From a virus: DNA of 20,051 nt. Position 1 is the first letter of the stretch, and each line of letters starts with the position of its first letter. The notes under the pieces are model-generated. The model saw only the letters and a list, made by a program, of their open reading frames with translations. It was not told where the DNA came from and did not search any database. The stretch is from positions 1 through 20,051 of IMG/VR virus record IMGVR_UViG_3300010375_000060, one strand, 5' to 3'. The position numbers were made by a program, and so were the translations under genes. Below are positions 12,149-18,801 of the stretch, in pieces.

Positions 12149-12174
12149 CAGATCGAACTACACTCGTGTAACTT
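12145..12174 (+). promoter_or_regulatory. Strong sigma70-type promoter ahead of the HTH-terminase region
   Basis: A consensus TTGACA (12145-12150), an 18-nt spacer and TAACTT (12169-12174) preceded by TG. An inverted repeat TACAC-TC-GTGTA (12159-12170) overlaps the -10, and GTGTAACTT is identical to the -10 region of the 4463 promoter. Transcription should begin near 12181. Confidence 0.7.
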
Positions 12175-12180
12175 TGACCC

Positions 12181-12260
12181 CGCGCTGGATACCCCTGACT
12201 CAAAAACAGGGTGACGCGCCTGTATCAGTCCACTAAGGCTCACCTGCGGGTGGGCCTTTT
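12181..12260 (+). ncRNA. Structured leader or small RNA between promoter and terminator
   Basis: The predicted transcript from the 12145 promoter to the terminator is about 80 nt and has no sensible reading frame. CCCTG (12193-12197) pairs with CAGGG (12207-12211), enclosed by GATAC (12188-12192) with GTATC (12222-12226). GCGC at 12182-12185 could instead pair with GCGC at 12216-12219. It could be a free small RNA, or a leader where antitermination decides late expression. Confidence 0.45.
12235..12260 (+). terminator. Rho-independent terminator
   Basis: AAGGCTCACC (12235-12244), loop TGCG, GGTGGGCCTT (12249-12258) form a 10-bp stem with one G-U pair and end in TTTT. It lies downstream of the 12145 promoter and before the next gene, so it can end both read-through from the replication operon and transcripts from that promoter. 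Confidence 0.8.
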
Positions 12261-12281
12261 GCGTGGGCGGAACGGAACACA

Positions 12282-12521
12282 TTGTCATCGCTCGCAGCCG
12301 CACTCGCGGCACAGAAACCAGTTGGCAAAGGCACCAGATGCGGTGTCGGAACCCTGATCGAACAGCTCGACGACATCGACCGCAAAGCGCTCATCAACGC
12401 ACTCGAGTCCGACATGTACGCCACCGACATCAGCCGGGCGCTGTACTCGGAAGGCCACAAGATCGGCGGAGGAACCGTCGCACGTCACAGGAAGCATGAG
12501 TGCAACTGTGACCGTGGCTGA
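12282..12521 (+). CDS. Small HTH DNA-binding protein upstream of the packaging genes
   Basis: A 79-residue protein with an N-terminal Ala-rich segment (LAAALAAQKPVGKG), then LIEQLDDIDRKALINALESD and a helix-turn-helix-like region at about 48-72 (ATDISRALYSEGHKIGGGTV, followed by ARHRKHEC). Proteins of this form are common near terminase genes of actinophages and may bind packaging or promoter DNA; the target is unknown. A TTG start was used with only a weak GGAAC upstream, so initiation may be poor. The gene overlaps the next by 26 nt, indicating co-expression. It is the first gene after the terminator. Confidence 0.7.
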   Translation: MSSLAAALAAQKPVGKGTRCGVGTLIEQLDDIDRKALINALESDMYATDISRALYSEGHKIGGGTVARHRKHECNCDRG

Positions 12522-13632
12522 CGCGCTCACGGGACGCGACATTCCCGAAGAGTGGCGAGCTCGGCGTGTTCTGAATGGCGACGAAGGCGAGACCGTCACC
12601 GGTCTCATCAAACCCGTCGACAAAGACGAAGACATCCTCCGCGAAGTTGGCTACGACCCCGACACCATCGAGATCGTCGGCAACATCATGCAATGGCAGA
12701 AGCAGCAACCGGACGGCACATGGCGCGTCTCGTACCGGTTCTCGCATCGGCCAAAATCTGCATCCCTGAATCTTCCCGCGCTGTACGCAGCCGCGAGCAG
12801 GAAACCGCGTCAACAACTGAAGCCAGCCTTGAGCGGCCATACGACGGTGGTTGTCCTCTCCGATGTGCAGGCCGGGAAGGTGGCAGCTAGAGGTGGGACG
12901 CCCGAGTTGATCGACCGGCTGGTCGAGAAGCGGGCGAAGTTGACCTCGTTGCTGTCACAACGCAAACCGCAACGCACGGTGCTACTCGAGGCTGGTGACC
13001 TTTTCGAAGGTTTCGAATCTGGCGGCAATCCGATGTTCACCAACGATTTGTCGTTGGCTCAGCAGATGGATCTTGCGGGCACTGAGGTGTACCAGTTCGT
13101 TGAACTGATGCACCGCTTCGGGCATGTCGATGTGGTTGCGGTGACGTCGAATCACACTGCCTGGCGTCGCGGTAAGCAGCAGCTTGGGCGACCATCCGAT
13201 GACCTCGGACTGTTCGTTCACAAGCAGGTTGAGAAGGTCGCCAACGCGGCTGGCATCGACGCCGCTTGGACATTCCCTGCGCCTTACGACGAGTCAGTGA
13301 CCCTGACCATCGATGGGACCGTGATCGGTCTCGTCCACGGGAACCAGTTCGGTGCAGGCAAGGCGATCGACTGGTGGGCAAAACAAACCCACGGCGGCCA
13401 ACCTGTCGGTGCTGCTGACATTCTCGTCACCGGCCACTACCACCACCTGACCGTCATCCCGACCGGACGCAACCCGTACTCCGGTCGCACGAAATGGTGG
13501 CTACAAGCACCGACCGTCGACAACGGGTCTGACTGGTTCCGCAATCAAGCCGGCGACGACTCAGACCCCGGACTCATGGTGTTCGACATAGACGACAACG
13601 GGTTCAACCTGCAATCCCTGACAGTCCTGTAG
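12496..13632 (+). CDS. Calcineurin-like metallophosphoesterase
   Basis: A 378-residue protein. After an N-terminal region of about 115 residues (possibly a separate domain) come the metal-binding blocks of the family: SDVQ (122-125, Asp with Gln in place of the usual His), GDLFE (167-171), SNH (218-220, for GNH), HGN (281-283) and GHYHH (313-317). It could act on DNA, as Mre11-like nucleases do, or on phosphoesters; the location between an HTH gene and HNH/terminase favours a DNA role, but this is inferred. AGGA precedes the ATG by 3 nt. Third-position codon choice switches twice inside the gene: C/A-ending, then G/T-ending (about 12850-13340), then C/A again. Confidence 0.83.
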   Translation: MSATVTVADALTGRDIPEEWRARRVLNGDEGETVTGLIKPVDKDEDILREVGYDPDTIEIVGNIMQWQKQQPDGTWRVSYRFSHRPKSASLNLPALYAAASRKPRQQLKPALSGHTTVVVLSDVQAGKVAARGGTPELIDRLVEKRAKLTSLLSQRKPQRTVLLEAGDLFEGFESGGNPMFTNDLSLAQQMDLAGTEVYQFVELMHRFGHVDVVAVTSNHTAWRRGKQQLGRPSDDLGLFVHKQVEKVANAAGIDAAWTFPAPYDESVTLTIDGTVIGLVHGNQFGAGKAIDWWAKQTHGGQPVGAADILVTGHYHHLTVIPTGRNPYSGRTKWWLQAPTVDNGSDWFRNQAGDDSDPGLMVFDIDDNGFNLQSLTVL

Positions 13633-13635
13633 ACA

Positions 13636-13663
13636 CCCCAGCGTTCACGACGGTGACGTGGGG
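13636..13663 (+). terminator. Hairpin after the metallophosphoesterase gene (weak terminator candidate)
   Basis: CCCCA-g-CGT-t-CAC pairs with GTG-ACG-TGGGG around GACG, eleven pairs with two single-base bulges, starting 4 nt after the stop. There is no T-run, so it may be an RNA-processing or stabilising element instead. The rest of the 13633-13736 gap holds nothing else convincing. Confidence 0.35.
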
Positions 13664-13736
13664 ACAACCGAATCAAGTGCTCGTTCGCCGGAGACGCATA
13701 CGGCCCACTCTCACCCACACCAACAGGCGGTGACGT

Positions 13737-13916
13737 ATGCAACGTCGCATCATCACCATCACCTTGCAAACTGCTGCCCTCATCGCATGCATGACCGCAG
13801 GCTGGCACACCATCCCGCTCGCACTCATCCTCGGTATCTGGGTCGCCGGCTTCCGCATCGTTGAAGACCAACTCACACTCACCGACCGCGACCTCAAGAA
13901 ACTGCTCCGAGGATGA
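13737..13916 (+). CDS. Small membrane protein, 59 residues
   Basis: A basic N-terminus (MQRRI) is followed by one or two hydrophobic segments (ITITLQTAALIACMTAGWHT, then IPLALILGIWVAGFRIV, residues 5-42) and a charged C-terminus (EDQLTLTDRDLKKLLRG). This fits a short membrane hairpin or a single-pass protein facing the cytoplasm. The weak GGCGG upstream is the only ribosome-binding candidate. The TGA overlaps the next ATG by 4 nt. Codons are strongly C-ending, as in the whole 13380-14660 stretch. Function unknown; position close to HNH and terminase does not by itself suggest one. Confidence 0.65.
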   Translation: MQRRIITITLQTAALIACMTAGWHTIPLALILGIWVAGFRIVEDQLTLTDRDLKKLLRG

Positions 13917-14068
13917 CCGACGTCGGCAAACGCGAAGACCGCCTACTCGACGCCATCAGCTTGCTCGTCCACAAACGCGACGACACACTCCGCCAGATCG
14001 AACTCTGGCGCGAAACCGACCCAGACCTATCCGAGATCCTGAACGACTTGGAGCTACACCTACGATGA
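13913..14068 (+). CDS. Small acidic helical protein, 51 residues
   Basis: A short protein of charged helices (TDVGKREDRLLDAISLLVHK, RDDTLRQIELWRETDPDLSE, then ILNDLELHLR). No family recognised. ATGA overlaps with the genes on both sides suggest translation as part of a tight cluster of four tiny genes ahead of HNH. The heptad-like Leu/Ile spacing could form a coiled coil for self- or partner-binding. Confidence 0.6.
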   Translation: MTDVGKREDRLLDAISLLVHKRDDTLRQIELWRETDPDLSEILNDLELHLR

Positions 14069-14250
14069 CCGACCCGGCTTGGGTTCCAGAAGCACGCGAC
14101 GTACCAGCCGAACTCGACGAAAAGTTCGATCCAGCACGATACGAACAAGTCACATGGTCAACGGTGCAAGACAAACTCGACCACGCATCCCTCGCCGTGC
14201 TCCGCGAGATCATGCGCGGTGGAATCGGAGAACCCGATGATCGTCTCTGA
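14065..14250 (+). CDS. Small hypothetical protein, 61 residues
   Basis: An acidic protein (TDPAWVPEARDVPAELDEKF, DPARYEQVTWSTVQDKLDHA, SLAVLREIMRGGIGEPDDRL) of no known family. ATG 14065 is in an ATGA junction with the previous stop. The frame stays open far upstream, but that part is a shadow of the two small genes before it. It overlaps the next start by 14 nt. Confidence 0.58.
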   Translation: MTDPAWVPEARDVPAELDEKFDPARYEQVTWSTVQDKLDHASLAVLREIMRGGIGEPDDRL

Positions 14251-14353
14251 CCAATACGCCGGCATGACCGACAAGGACCGAGACGCCACCATCAACGCAT
14301 GCGAGTTAGCCATCGCAGCCATCAACGCACTCATCGACAACGATCAAGCCTGA
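14237..14353 (+). CDS. Tiny hypothetical protein, 38 residues
   Basis: A 38-residue helix-rich peptide (MIVSDQYAGMTDKDRDATIN, then ACELAIAAINALIDNDQA). The start ATG lies inside the end of the preceding gene, with GGAGAACCCG upstream giving GGAG 8 nt away. It is weakly supported because it is so short, but it fills an otherwise empty gap in a tightly packed cluster and keeps the local C-rich codon style. Confidence 0.45.
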   Translation: MIVSDQYAGMTDKDRDATINACELAIAAINALIDNDQA

Positions 14354-14360
14354 AGAAAAC

Positions 14361-14663
14361 ATGGGCGGCAAGAAACCCAAAGGCCACCCCGCCTACGCAG
14401 ACCCACGCTACCGAGCAGCACGCCTCGAACTACGCAAATGGGATCACATCTGCCACGCACCCGACTGCCGCCAACCAATCGACATGCAACTCAAATACCC
14501 ACACCCGCTGTCATGGTCAGCCGACCACATCGTGCCCAAGTCAATGCTCAAACCAGGCGACGCCCGACTGTGGCACATCAGCAACCTTCAAGCCATGCAC
14601 CTGACCCACAACCAGTCACGCGGCAACAAGACGATGCCGAAGACAAGACCGCTCGACTGGTAG
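14361..14663 (+). CDS. HNH endonuclease (packaging-associated)
   Basis: A 100-residue HNH nuclease. Residues 55-59 (DHIVP) hold the first His of the beta-beta-alpha-metal fold, ISNLQAMH (73-80) supplies the central Asn75 and a His, and NQSRGN (84-89) is the final motif. Cys31 and Cys36 may add a structural zinc. Many cos-type phages encode a small HNH protein beside terminase, which works with TerL to cut the cos site; this gene lies directly before TerS and fits that role, which is inferred. The ATG has only a poor GAAGAAAAC upstream. It is the last gene in the C-rich codon block; the next genes are G/T-rich. Confidence 0.87.
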   Translation: MGGKKPKGHPAYADPRYRAARLELRKWDHICHAPDCRQPIDMQLKYPHPLSWSADHIVPKSMLKPGDARLWHISNLQAMHLTHNQSRGNKTMPKTRPLDW

Positions 14664-14753
14664 GGGCACGTCAAATCTCGGCAGTCTCAACATGCTTCGG
14701 ACCCGCCAGCAGAAAAAATCTCCCTCCGTCGTTTTCCCAAAGGTCGTGATCTT
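14664..14753. other. HNH-TerS junction, candidate cos region
   Basis: Ninety bases without a gene lie between the HNH stop and the TerS start. They contain AAAAAATCTCCCTCC and CGTTTTCCC, A- and T-runs unusual here, and the coding-strand composition flips from C/A-rich to G/T-rich across them. In cos phages the packaging site is often beside TerS and HNH. No overhang sequence can be named. Confidence 0.35.
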
Positions 14754-15032
14754 GTGGCTGCGAAGTTGCGGGCGGTTGGCGTGGATGAGCGGGCTGACCC
14801 GAAGTCGATTACTGAGGCTGCGGATCATGGGACGCGGCGTGAACTGTTGGTGGCGACTCGGGCTCGGGTTGCTGCGGCGGTTGAGGACAAGAACACGCCG
14901 GCTCGTGATTTGGCGTCTTTGACGATTCGGTTGATGGCGATCGCGAACGAGATTGAGGCGATTGACGCCAAGGAGGCCGGAGATTCCCGCGCCGAAGTCA
15001 CCGACCAGCCATTCAACGCCGAAGCTATCTGA
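14754..15032 (+). CDS. terS: Terminase small subunit
   Basis: A 92-residue protein placed directly before TerL. Residues 22-92 (EAADHGTRRELLVATRARVA, DLASLTIRLMAIANEIEAID) form the long helical region typical of small actinophage TerS proteins, which oligomerise on packaging-site DNA and hand it to the large subunit. The sequence PARDLASLTIRL also follows known small TerS proteins. The GTG is the only in-frame start after the HNH stop, with AAAGG (14739-14743) 10 nt upstream. The short N-terminus carries little DNA-binding sequence, unusual for TerS. The assignment rests on context and the helical region. It overlaps the TerL frame. Confidence 0.78.
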   Translation: MAAKLRAVGVDERADPKSITEAADHGTRRELLVATRARVAAAVEDKNTPARDLASLTIRLMAIANEIEAIDAKEAGDSRAEVTDQPFNAEAI

Positions 15033-16461
15033 GGTTGCTCGGCATGTTGTGATCCCTGAGGGGATTGTGACGACTGCTTGGCCTCGGGTGGTTGCTCAGT
15101 GTGCTGAGGTCGGTGTGACCTTTGATGCCTGGCAGCACGGTATCGGGTCGATCGCTTTGGGTAAGCGTGCTGATGGGAAGTATGCGGCCACGGTCGGCGG
15201 GGTTGTTTTGTCGATTCCGCGTCAGGTTGGGAAGACGTTCCTGATCGGGATGATCGTGATCGCGTTGTGCATCCTGACGCCGGGGTTGACGGTTCTTTGG
15301 TCGGCGCATCGGACTCGGACGGCGACTAAGACGTTTGGTTCGTTGAAGGGCATGACTTCGCGGAAGAAGATCAAGCCGTTCATGTTGGATCCGCGTAATA
15401 CGAATGGCGAGCAGGAGATCCGTTTTCTGAACGGGTCGGTGATTATGTTCGGGGCTCGGGAGCAGGGCTTCGGTCGTGGTTTTGATGAGGTCGATGTCGA
15501 GGTGTTCGACGAGGGCCAGATTCTGACGGAGAAGGCTCTCGAGGATATGGTTCCGGCCGCGAACCAGTCGCGGCAGCCGACCGGTGCGTTGTTGTTCTTC
15601 ATGGGTACGCCGCCTCGTCCGAATGATCCGGGTGAGGAGTTCACCAACCGGCGCAACAAGGCTTTGTCGGGAAAAGCGAAGAACATGGTTTACGTCGAGT
15701 TTTCGGCGGATGACGATGCGCATGTTGATGACCGGAAGGCTTGGGCGAAAGCTAATCCGTCGTTTCCTGCTCGGACTCCTGTGGAGTCGATGGAGCGGAT
15801 GCGGGAGAACTTGACCGATGAGGATTCGTTCAAGCGTGAGGCGTTGGGCATTTGGGATGACCTGGCGTTGTCTAACTCGGTCATTCCTGCTGCTGAGTGG
15901 GGTTCTGCGTTTGATCCGCATTTGACGGTTTCCGACTCGGCTTTGTCTGCCGGCCTGGCGATGTCGCCGGATCGTGAGTGGTCGTCTGTGGTTTGGTCTT
16001 GGCGGGTTGGCGATCGTTCTGCGGTGGATGTTGTTCGTCGTTCTGGGACGGATTGGGTTCTGCCGTATCTGGCGGATGTTGCTAGTCGTCGGCGTATTGG
16101 TTCGGTTGCTGTAGATCAGTCTGGGCCGGCCGGAACGATGTTGCCGGCGCTTGGGTCGGCTGGTCTTCCTGTTCGTGTTGTGGATACGGCTGCGTACAAG
16201 GCGGCGTGTGCAGTGCTGGTTGATGAGGTTCGTTACGGACGGTTCGCCCATCGCGGCGATACGGCCTTGTCGACTGCTGCCGCTCGGGTGAAGTGGCGCA
16301 AGGTCGGTGATGGTCAGGTTTTTGCTCGCCGGGACTCTGGTGTGCCTATCGATCCCCTTGAGGGGGCTGCGTTGGCTGTTTGGGGTTTGACCCCGGAGAA
16401 GCCGAAAAAGGAGTTCTTCTTGGCGAACCTCAACGATTTGGTGCCGTCTTCTGATGATTGA
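14953..16461 (+). CDS. terL: Terminase large subunit (packaging ATPase/nuclease)
   Basis: A protein of up to 502 residues. It has the actinophage TerL hallmark segments RHVVIPEGIV (30-39) and DAWQHGIGSIALGKRADGKY (58-77). Walker A is SIPRQVGKTF (87-96), and Walker B VEVFDE (182-187) is followed by GQ where DEAQ is usual. The C-terminal half has the acidic RNase H-type nuclease positions (AMSPDREW, VAVDQSG). It drives DNA into the prohead and cuts concatemers. TTG 14953 is the furthest start used here, but ATT 14983 lies 6 nt after AAGGAGG (14970-14976) and may be the true one. Codons are strongly G/T-ending (ttg, gtt, gcg), unlike the HNH block. Confidence 0.93.
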   Translation: MRRLTPRRPEIPAPKSPTSHSTPKLSEVARHVVIPEGIVTTAWPRVVAQCAEVGVTFDAWQHGIGSIALGKRADGKYAATVGGVVLSIPRQVGKTFLIGMIVIALCILTPGLTVLWSAHRTRTATKTFGSLKGMTSRKKIKPFMLDPRNTNGEQEIRFLNGSVIMFGAREQGFGRGFDEVDVEVFDEGQILTEKALEDMVPAANQSRQPTGALLFFMGTPPRPNDPGEEFTNRRNKALSGKAKNMVYVEFSADDDAHVDDRKAWAKANPSFPARTPVESMERMRENLTDEDSFKREALGIWDDLALSNSVIPAAEWGSAFDPHLTVSDSALSAGLAMSPDREWSSVVWSWRVGDRSAVDVVRRSGTDWVLPYLADVASRRRIGSVAVDQSGPAGTMLPALGSAGLPVRVVDTAAYKAACAVLVDEVRYGRFAHRGDTALSTAAARVKWRKVGDGQVFARRDSGVPIDPLEGAALAVWGLTPEKPKKEFFLANLNDLVPSSDD

Positions 16462-16609
16462 GCGGATCTTGTCTTACGTGCTTGAGGCGATGGGCGTGAC
16501 TGTCCTTGCTCTTGTGGTGTGGGGTTTGACTGGTTCGGTCTGGTGGGCGTTGATTCCGGTCGCCGCGTATCTGGTTTTCGTTTCCTACAATCTCGGGGGT
16601 AAGCGGTGA
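16454..16609 (+). CDS. Small membrane protein between TerL and portal
   Basis: A 51-residue protein with two predicted membrane segments (LEAMGVTVLALVVWGLTGSV, and WWALIPVAAYLVFVSYNLGG) and a positively charged end (KR). Its ATG lies inside the end of terL and its TGA overlaps the portal GTG. Tiny membrane proteins between terminase and portal recur in actinophages; their function is not known. A holin or head-membrane factor is possible but unsupported. Confidence 0.72.
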   Translation: MIERILSYVLEAMGVTVLALVVWGLTGSVWWALIPVAAYLVFVSYNLGGKR

Positions 16610-17829
16610 GCGTCCTCCGTCGTGCACTCGAGGCCAGGCAAGCGTTTGATCCGTCCGCGTTGACCCCGTACAGGTGGGGTGCTGGTCGCGGGTCGAGCTC
16701 GGGTGTGACGGTCAACGATCGTGCCGCACTGTCGGTCATCGATTTCTTCGCCGGGGTGCGGATCATCTCGGATGCGGTGTCGTTGACGCCGTTGCAGGGG
16801 TTCACGCAGGACCCGTCTGGGTTGCGTGTCCCGGTTGTGAACAAGCCGGTGCAGCTCATTGACCCGTTCATGGACTTCAATCTGCAGCAGGGTCTTGGGC
16901 AGATTGTGACGTCGCTGATTCTGCGCGGTAATGCGTATGGGATCGCGGTTGGTTTTGATCGTTCTGGGACCGCGAACAAGTGGCGGATCTTGAACCCTGA
17001 CCAGGTTGCTGTGACGTGGGATGCGTATGGGTTCCGCCAGTACACGGTGAACGGTGAGCTGCGCGACACGGCGCTGATGTGGCACGTTGCGTCGAACATG
17101 CTCCCGAACGATGTCAAGGGCATGGGCATTGTTGAGTATTGCCGCAACGCTATCGGTCTGGGTATTGCTCTGGATGAGGTTTCGGGGTCGTTCTTCAAGA
17201 ACGGCATCATGTCGACGGGCATTATCTCGACTGATGTGCCTCTCACCCAGGATGAAGTGAAGGCGACTGCTGAGCAGTTCATCCAAAACCATGCCGGCGT
17301 GGGTCGTTCATCGTTGCCGATCGTTATCGGTGGTGGGGCGAAGTACACCCCGATTTCGTTGACGCCTGAGGATTCCCAGTTTCTTCAATCGCGCGAGTTT
17401 CAGCGTGGCGAGATCGCGACACTGCTCGGTATTCCCCCGCACCTGCTGGGCATCATCGATCGCACCACAAGCTGGGGAACCGGCATTGAGGTGCAGGGTC
17501 GTGCGTTCGTCGATTACACGCTCCGCGCCTACTTCGTTCGTCTCGAGTCGTTGTTCTCGTCGTTCCTGCAACCGGGAACGTATGCGGCGTTCGACACTGA
17601 CGCGATCACGAGGGCGACAACTCAGGAGCGTTACCACAACTGGAACACGGCCATTCTGTCCGGGTTCCTGAACGTGGATGAGGTTCGCCGCCGCGAGGGC
17701 CTGCCGCCACTGCCCGACGGTGACGGCGAAAAGTACTACACCCCGATTCAGGTTCAGACGGTCCCCGACCCCGAGTCTTCCGCGCCGGCCGCTGCGGTGC
17801 CCACCAACGATCCTGCAACAGACCTCTAG
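16606..17829 (+). CDS. Portal protein, HK97 family
   Basis: A 407-residue HK97-type portal (dodecameric head vertex through which DNA passes). Recognisable segments are the N-terminal DRAALSVIDFFAGVRIISDA, the middle SLILRGNAYGIAVGFDR and VTWDAYGFRQYTVNGELRD, and the characteristic REFQRGEIATLLGIPPHLLG, then LRAYFVRLESLFSSF. About 400 residues is the usual family length. The C-terminus is Pro/Ala-rich (SSAPAAAVPTNDPATDL). The GTG start overlaps the preceding stop, with GGGGG 6 nt upstream. It is placed between terminase and protease, the canonical order. Confidence 0.94.
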   Translation: MSVLRRALEARQAFDPSALTPYRWGAGRGSSSGVTVNDRAALSVIDFFAGVRIISDAVSLTPLQGFTQDPSGLRVPVVNKPVQLIDPFMDFNLQQGLGQIVTSLILRGNAYGIAVGFDRSGTANKWRILNPDQVAVTWDAYGFRQYTVNGELRDTALMWHVASNMLPNDVKGMGIVEYCRNAIGLGIALDEVSGSFFKNGIMSTGIISTDVPLTQDEVKATAEQFIQNHAGVGRSSLPIVIGGGAKYTPISLTPEDSQFLQSREFQRGEIATLLGIPPHLLGIIDRTTSWGTGIEVQGRAFVDYTLRAYFVRLESLFSSFLQPGTYAAFDTDAITRATTQERYHNWNTAILSGFLNVDEVRRREGLPPLPDGDGEKYYTPIQVQTVPDPESSAPAAAVPTNDPATDL

Positions 17830-17837
17830 GAGTCCTA

Positions 17838-18671
17838 ATGCCAGTGACTAACACTCGTCGCATGGTCACCGATGGTGGCCTTGAGTGGCGCTCGGACTCG
17901 TCCGGGATCACCCTCGAGGGACACGCATCGACGTTCAATCAGCCCTACAGCATGGGTTGGTACACGGAGACGGTTGCTCGCGGTGCGTTCACGAAGACGC
18001 TCGCCGGTAAGCCTGACGTGCGTCTGTTGATCAACCACGAGGGACTTCCTCTTGCCCGTTCCGCTTCGGGGACACTGGATCTTGCGCAGGATGATTCGGG
18101 CCTGTACGTGCGCTCGGTGCTTGACCCGTCCGACCCAGACGTTCAACGGATCATGCCGAAGATGAAGCGCGGTGACCTGAACGAGATGTCGTTCGCGTTC
18201 GGAACCGTCAAGGATGACTGGTCGCCGGATCGCACCGAACGCACCCTCCGCGAACTTTCGCTCGCCAACGGCGACGTGTCCATTGTCACTTACCCGGCGA
18301 ACCCGAACGCTACGTCGTCGATGCGGTCGAGGATTCTCGAATCTGTTGGCCCGGATCGTCTCCGCGAAATCTACATGGAGATCACTGAGGGGCGTGCGGG
18401 TGCGAAGTTCTCATCTGCCACGACGTCGCAACTGACTGCGCTGCTCGAGTCGTTGGCCGTAGCGGACACCCATCTTGACTCGTCCCTGGTGGCGCTGTCG
18501 GATCTTCTCGGCGTGGCAAACCCTGACGATGACGAATCGGCCGCTGAAGACGCTGCCGAGGGTGGCGAAGATACGGGTCGTTCAGCCGACGCTGAGGCGG
18601 AAGACGTGACGCTGCGTGCGGCCCGCGAGGTTCGCGCTGCGCGTCTGCGTCTCGAACTGCTCCGTCACTAA
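17838..18671 (+). CDS. Prohead (capsid maturation) protease, HK97 family
   Basis: A 277-residue serine protease. The N-terminal domain has the family pattern LEGHASTFNQPYSMGWYTE (26-44), His67 in INHEG, and Ser118 in NEMSFAFG, the likely catalytic His and Ser. SLANGDVSIVTYPANPNA (141-158) is the conserved end of the domain. The region after about 160 is helical, then very acidic (NPDDDESAAEDAAEGGEDTG), then basic and helical, which may be an assembly tail removed on maturation. The portal stop codon lies within AGGAG, the Shine-Dalgarno sequence 5 nt before the ATG. It cuts the capsid delta domain after prohead assembly. Confidence 0.92.
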   Translation: MPVTNTRRMVTDGGLEWRSDSSGITLEGHASTFNQPYSMGWYTETVARGAFTKTLAGKPDVRLLINHEGLPLARSASGTLDLAQDDSGLYVRSVLDPSDPDVQRIMPKMKRGDLNEMSFAFGTVKDDWSPDRTERTLRELSLANGDVSIVTYPANPNATSSMRSRILESVGPDRLREIYMEITEGRAGAKFSSATTSQLTALLESLAVADTHLDSSLVALSDLLGVANPDDDESAAEDAAEGGEDTGRSADAEAEDVTLRAAREVRAARLRLELLRH

Positions 18672-18801
18672 CCCAAATACCACCCGCAGGATGCGGGTAG
18701 CACAAGCCGAACAAGCCGGGCACTCCCGAGAGGGAGCCGTCCACTTGGAACCACTTGGGCATCGGAAAGAAACACCCAACCGATGAACCCAGGAGGTTCC
18801 C
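18672..18801 (+). other. Structured leader before the capsid gene
   Basis: This 130-bp gap has no gene. It contains a perfect hairpin ACCCGCA-GGA-TGCGGGT (18682-18698), another hairpin CTCCC-GAGA-GGGAG (18723-18736) and a direct repeat of CCACTTGG (18741-18748 and 18751-18758). Without T-runs the hairpins are unlikely to be strong terminators; they may protect the abundant capsid mRNA or allow processing. Confidence 0.55.

Noticed and set aside
12181-12230. Possible tRNA in the region with paired stems
   Set aside because: The loop of the CCCTG/CAGGG stem has 9 bases rather than 7, and no T-arm or acceptor pairing is visible.
13653-13733. Short frame of 26 codons starting GTG in the gap before 13737
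   Set aside because: Arg-rich, no Shine-Dalgarno, and its 5' end is half of a hairpin; not enough evidence.
15025-16251. A 408-residue open frame on the - strand opposite terL
   Set aside because: It is Arg/Pro/His-rich, has no recognisable motif, and exists because terL uses G/T-ending codons; terL is certain.
16314-17348. A 344-residue - strand frame opposite the portal gene
   Set aside because: Low-complexity Ser/Pro/Arg shadow; the portal family is clear on the + strand.
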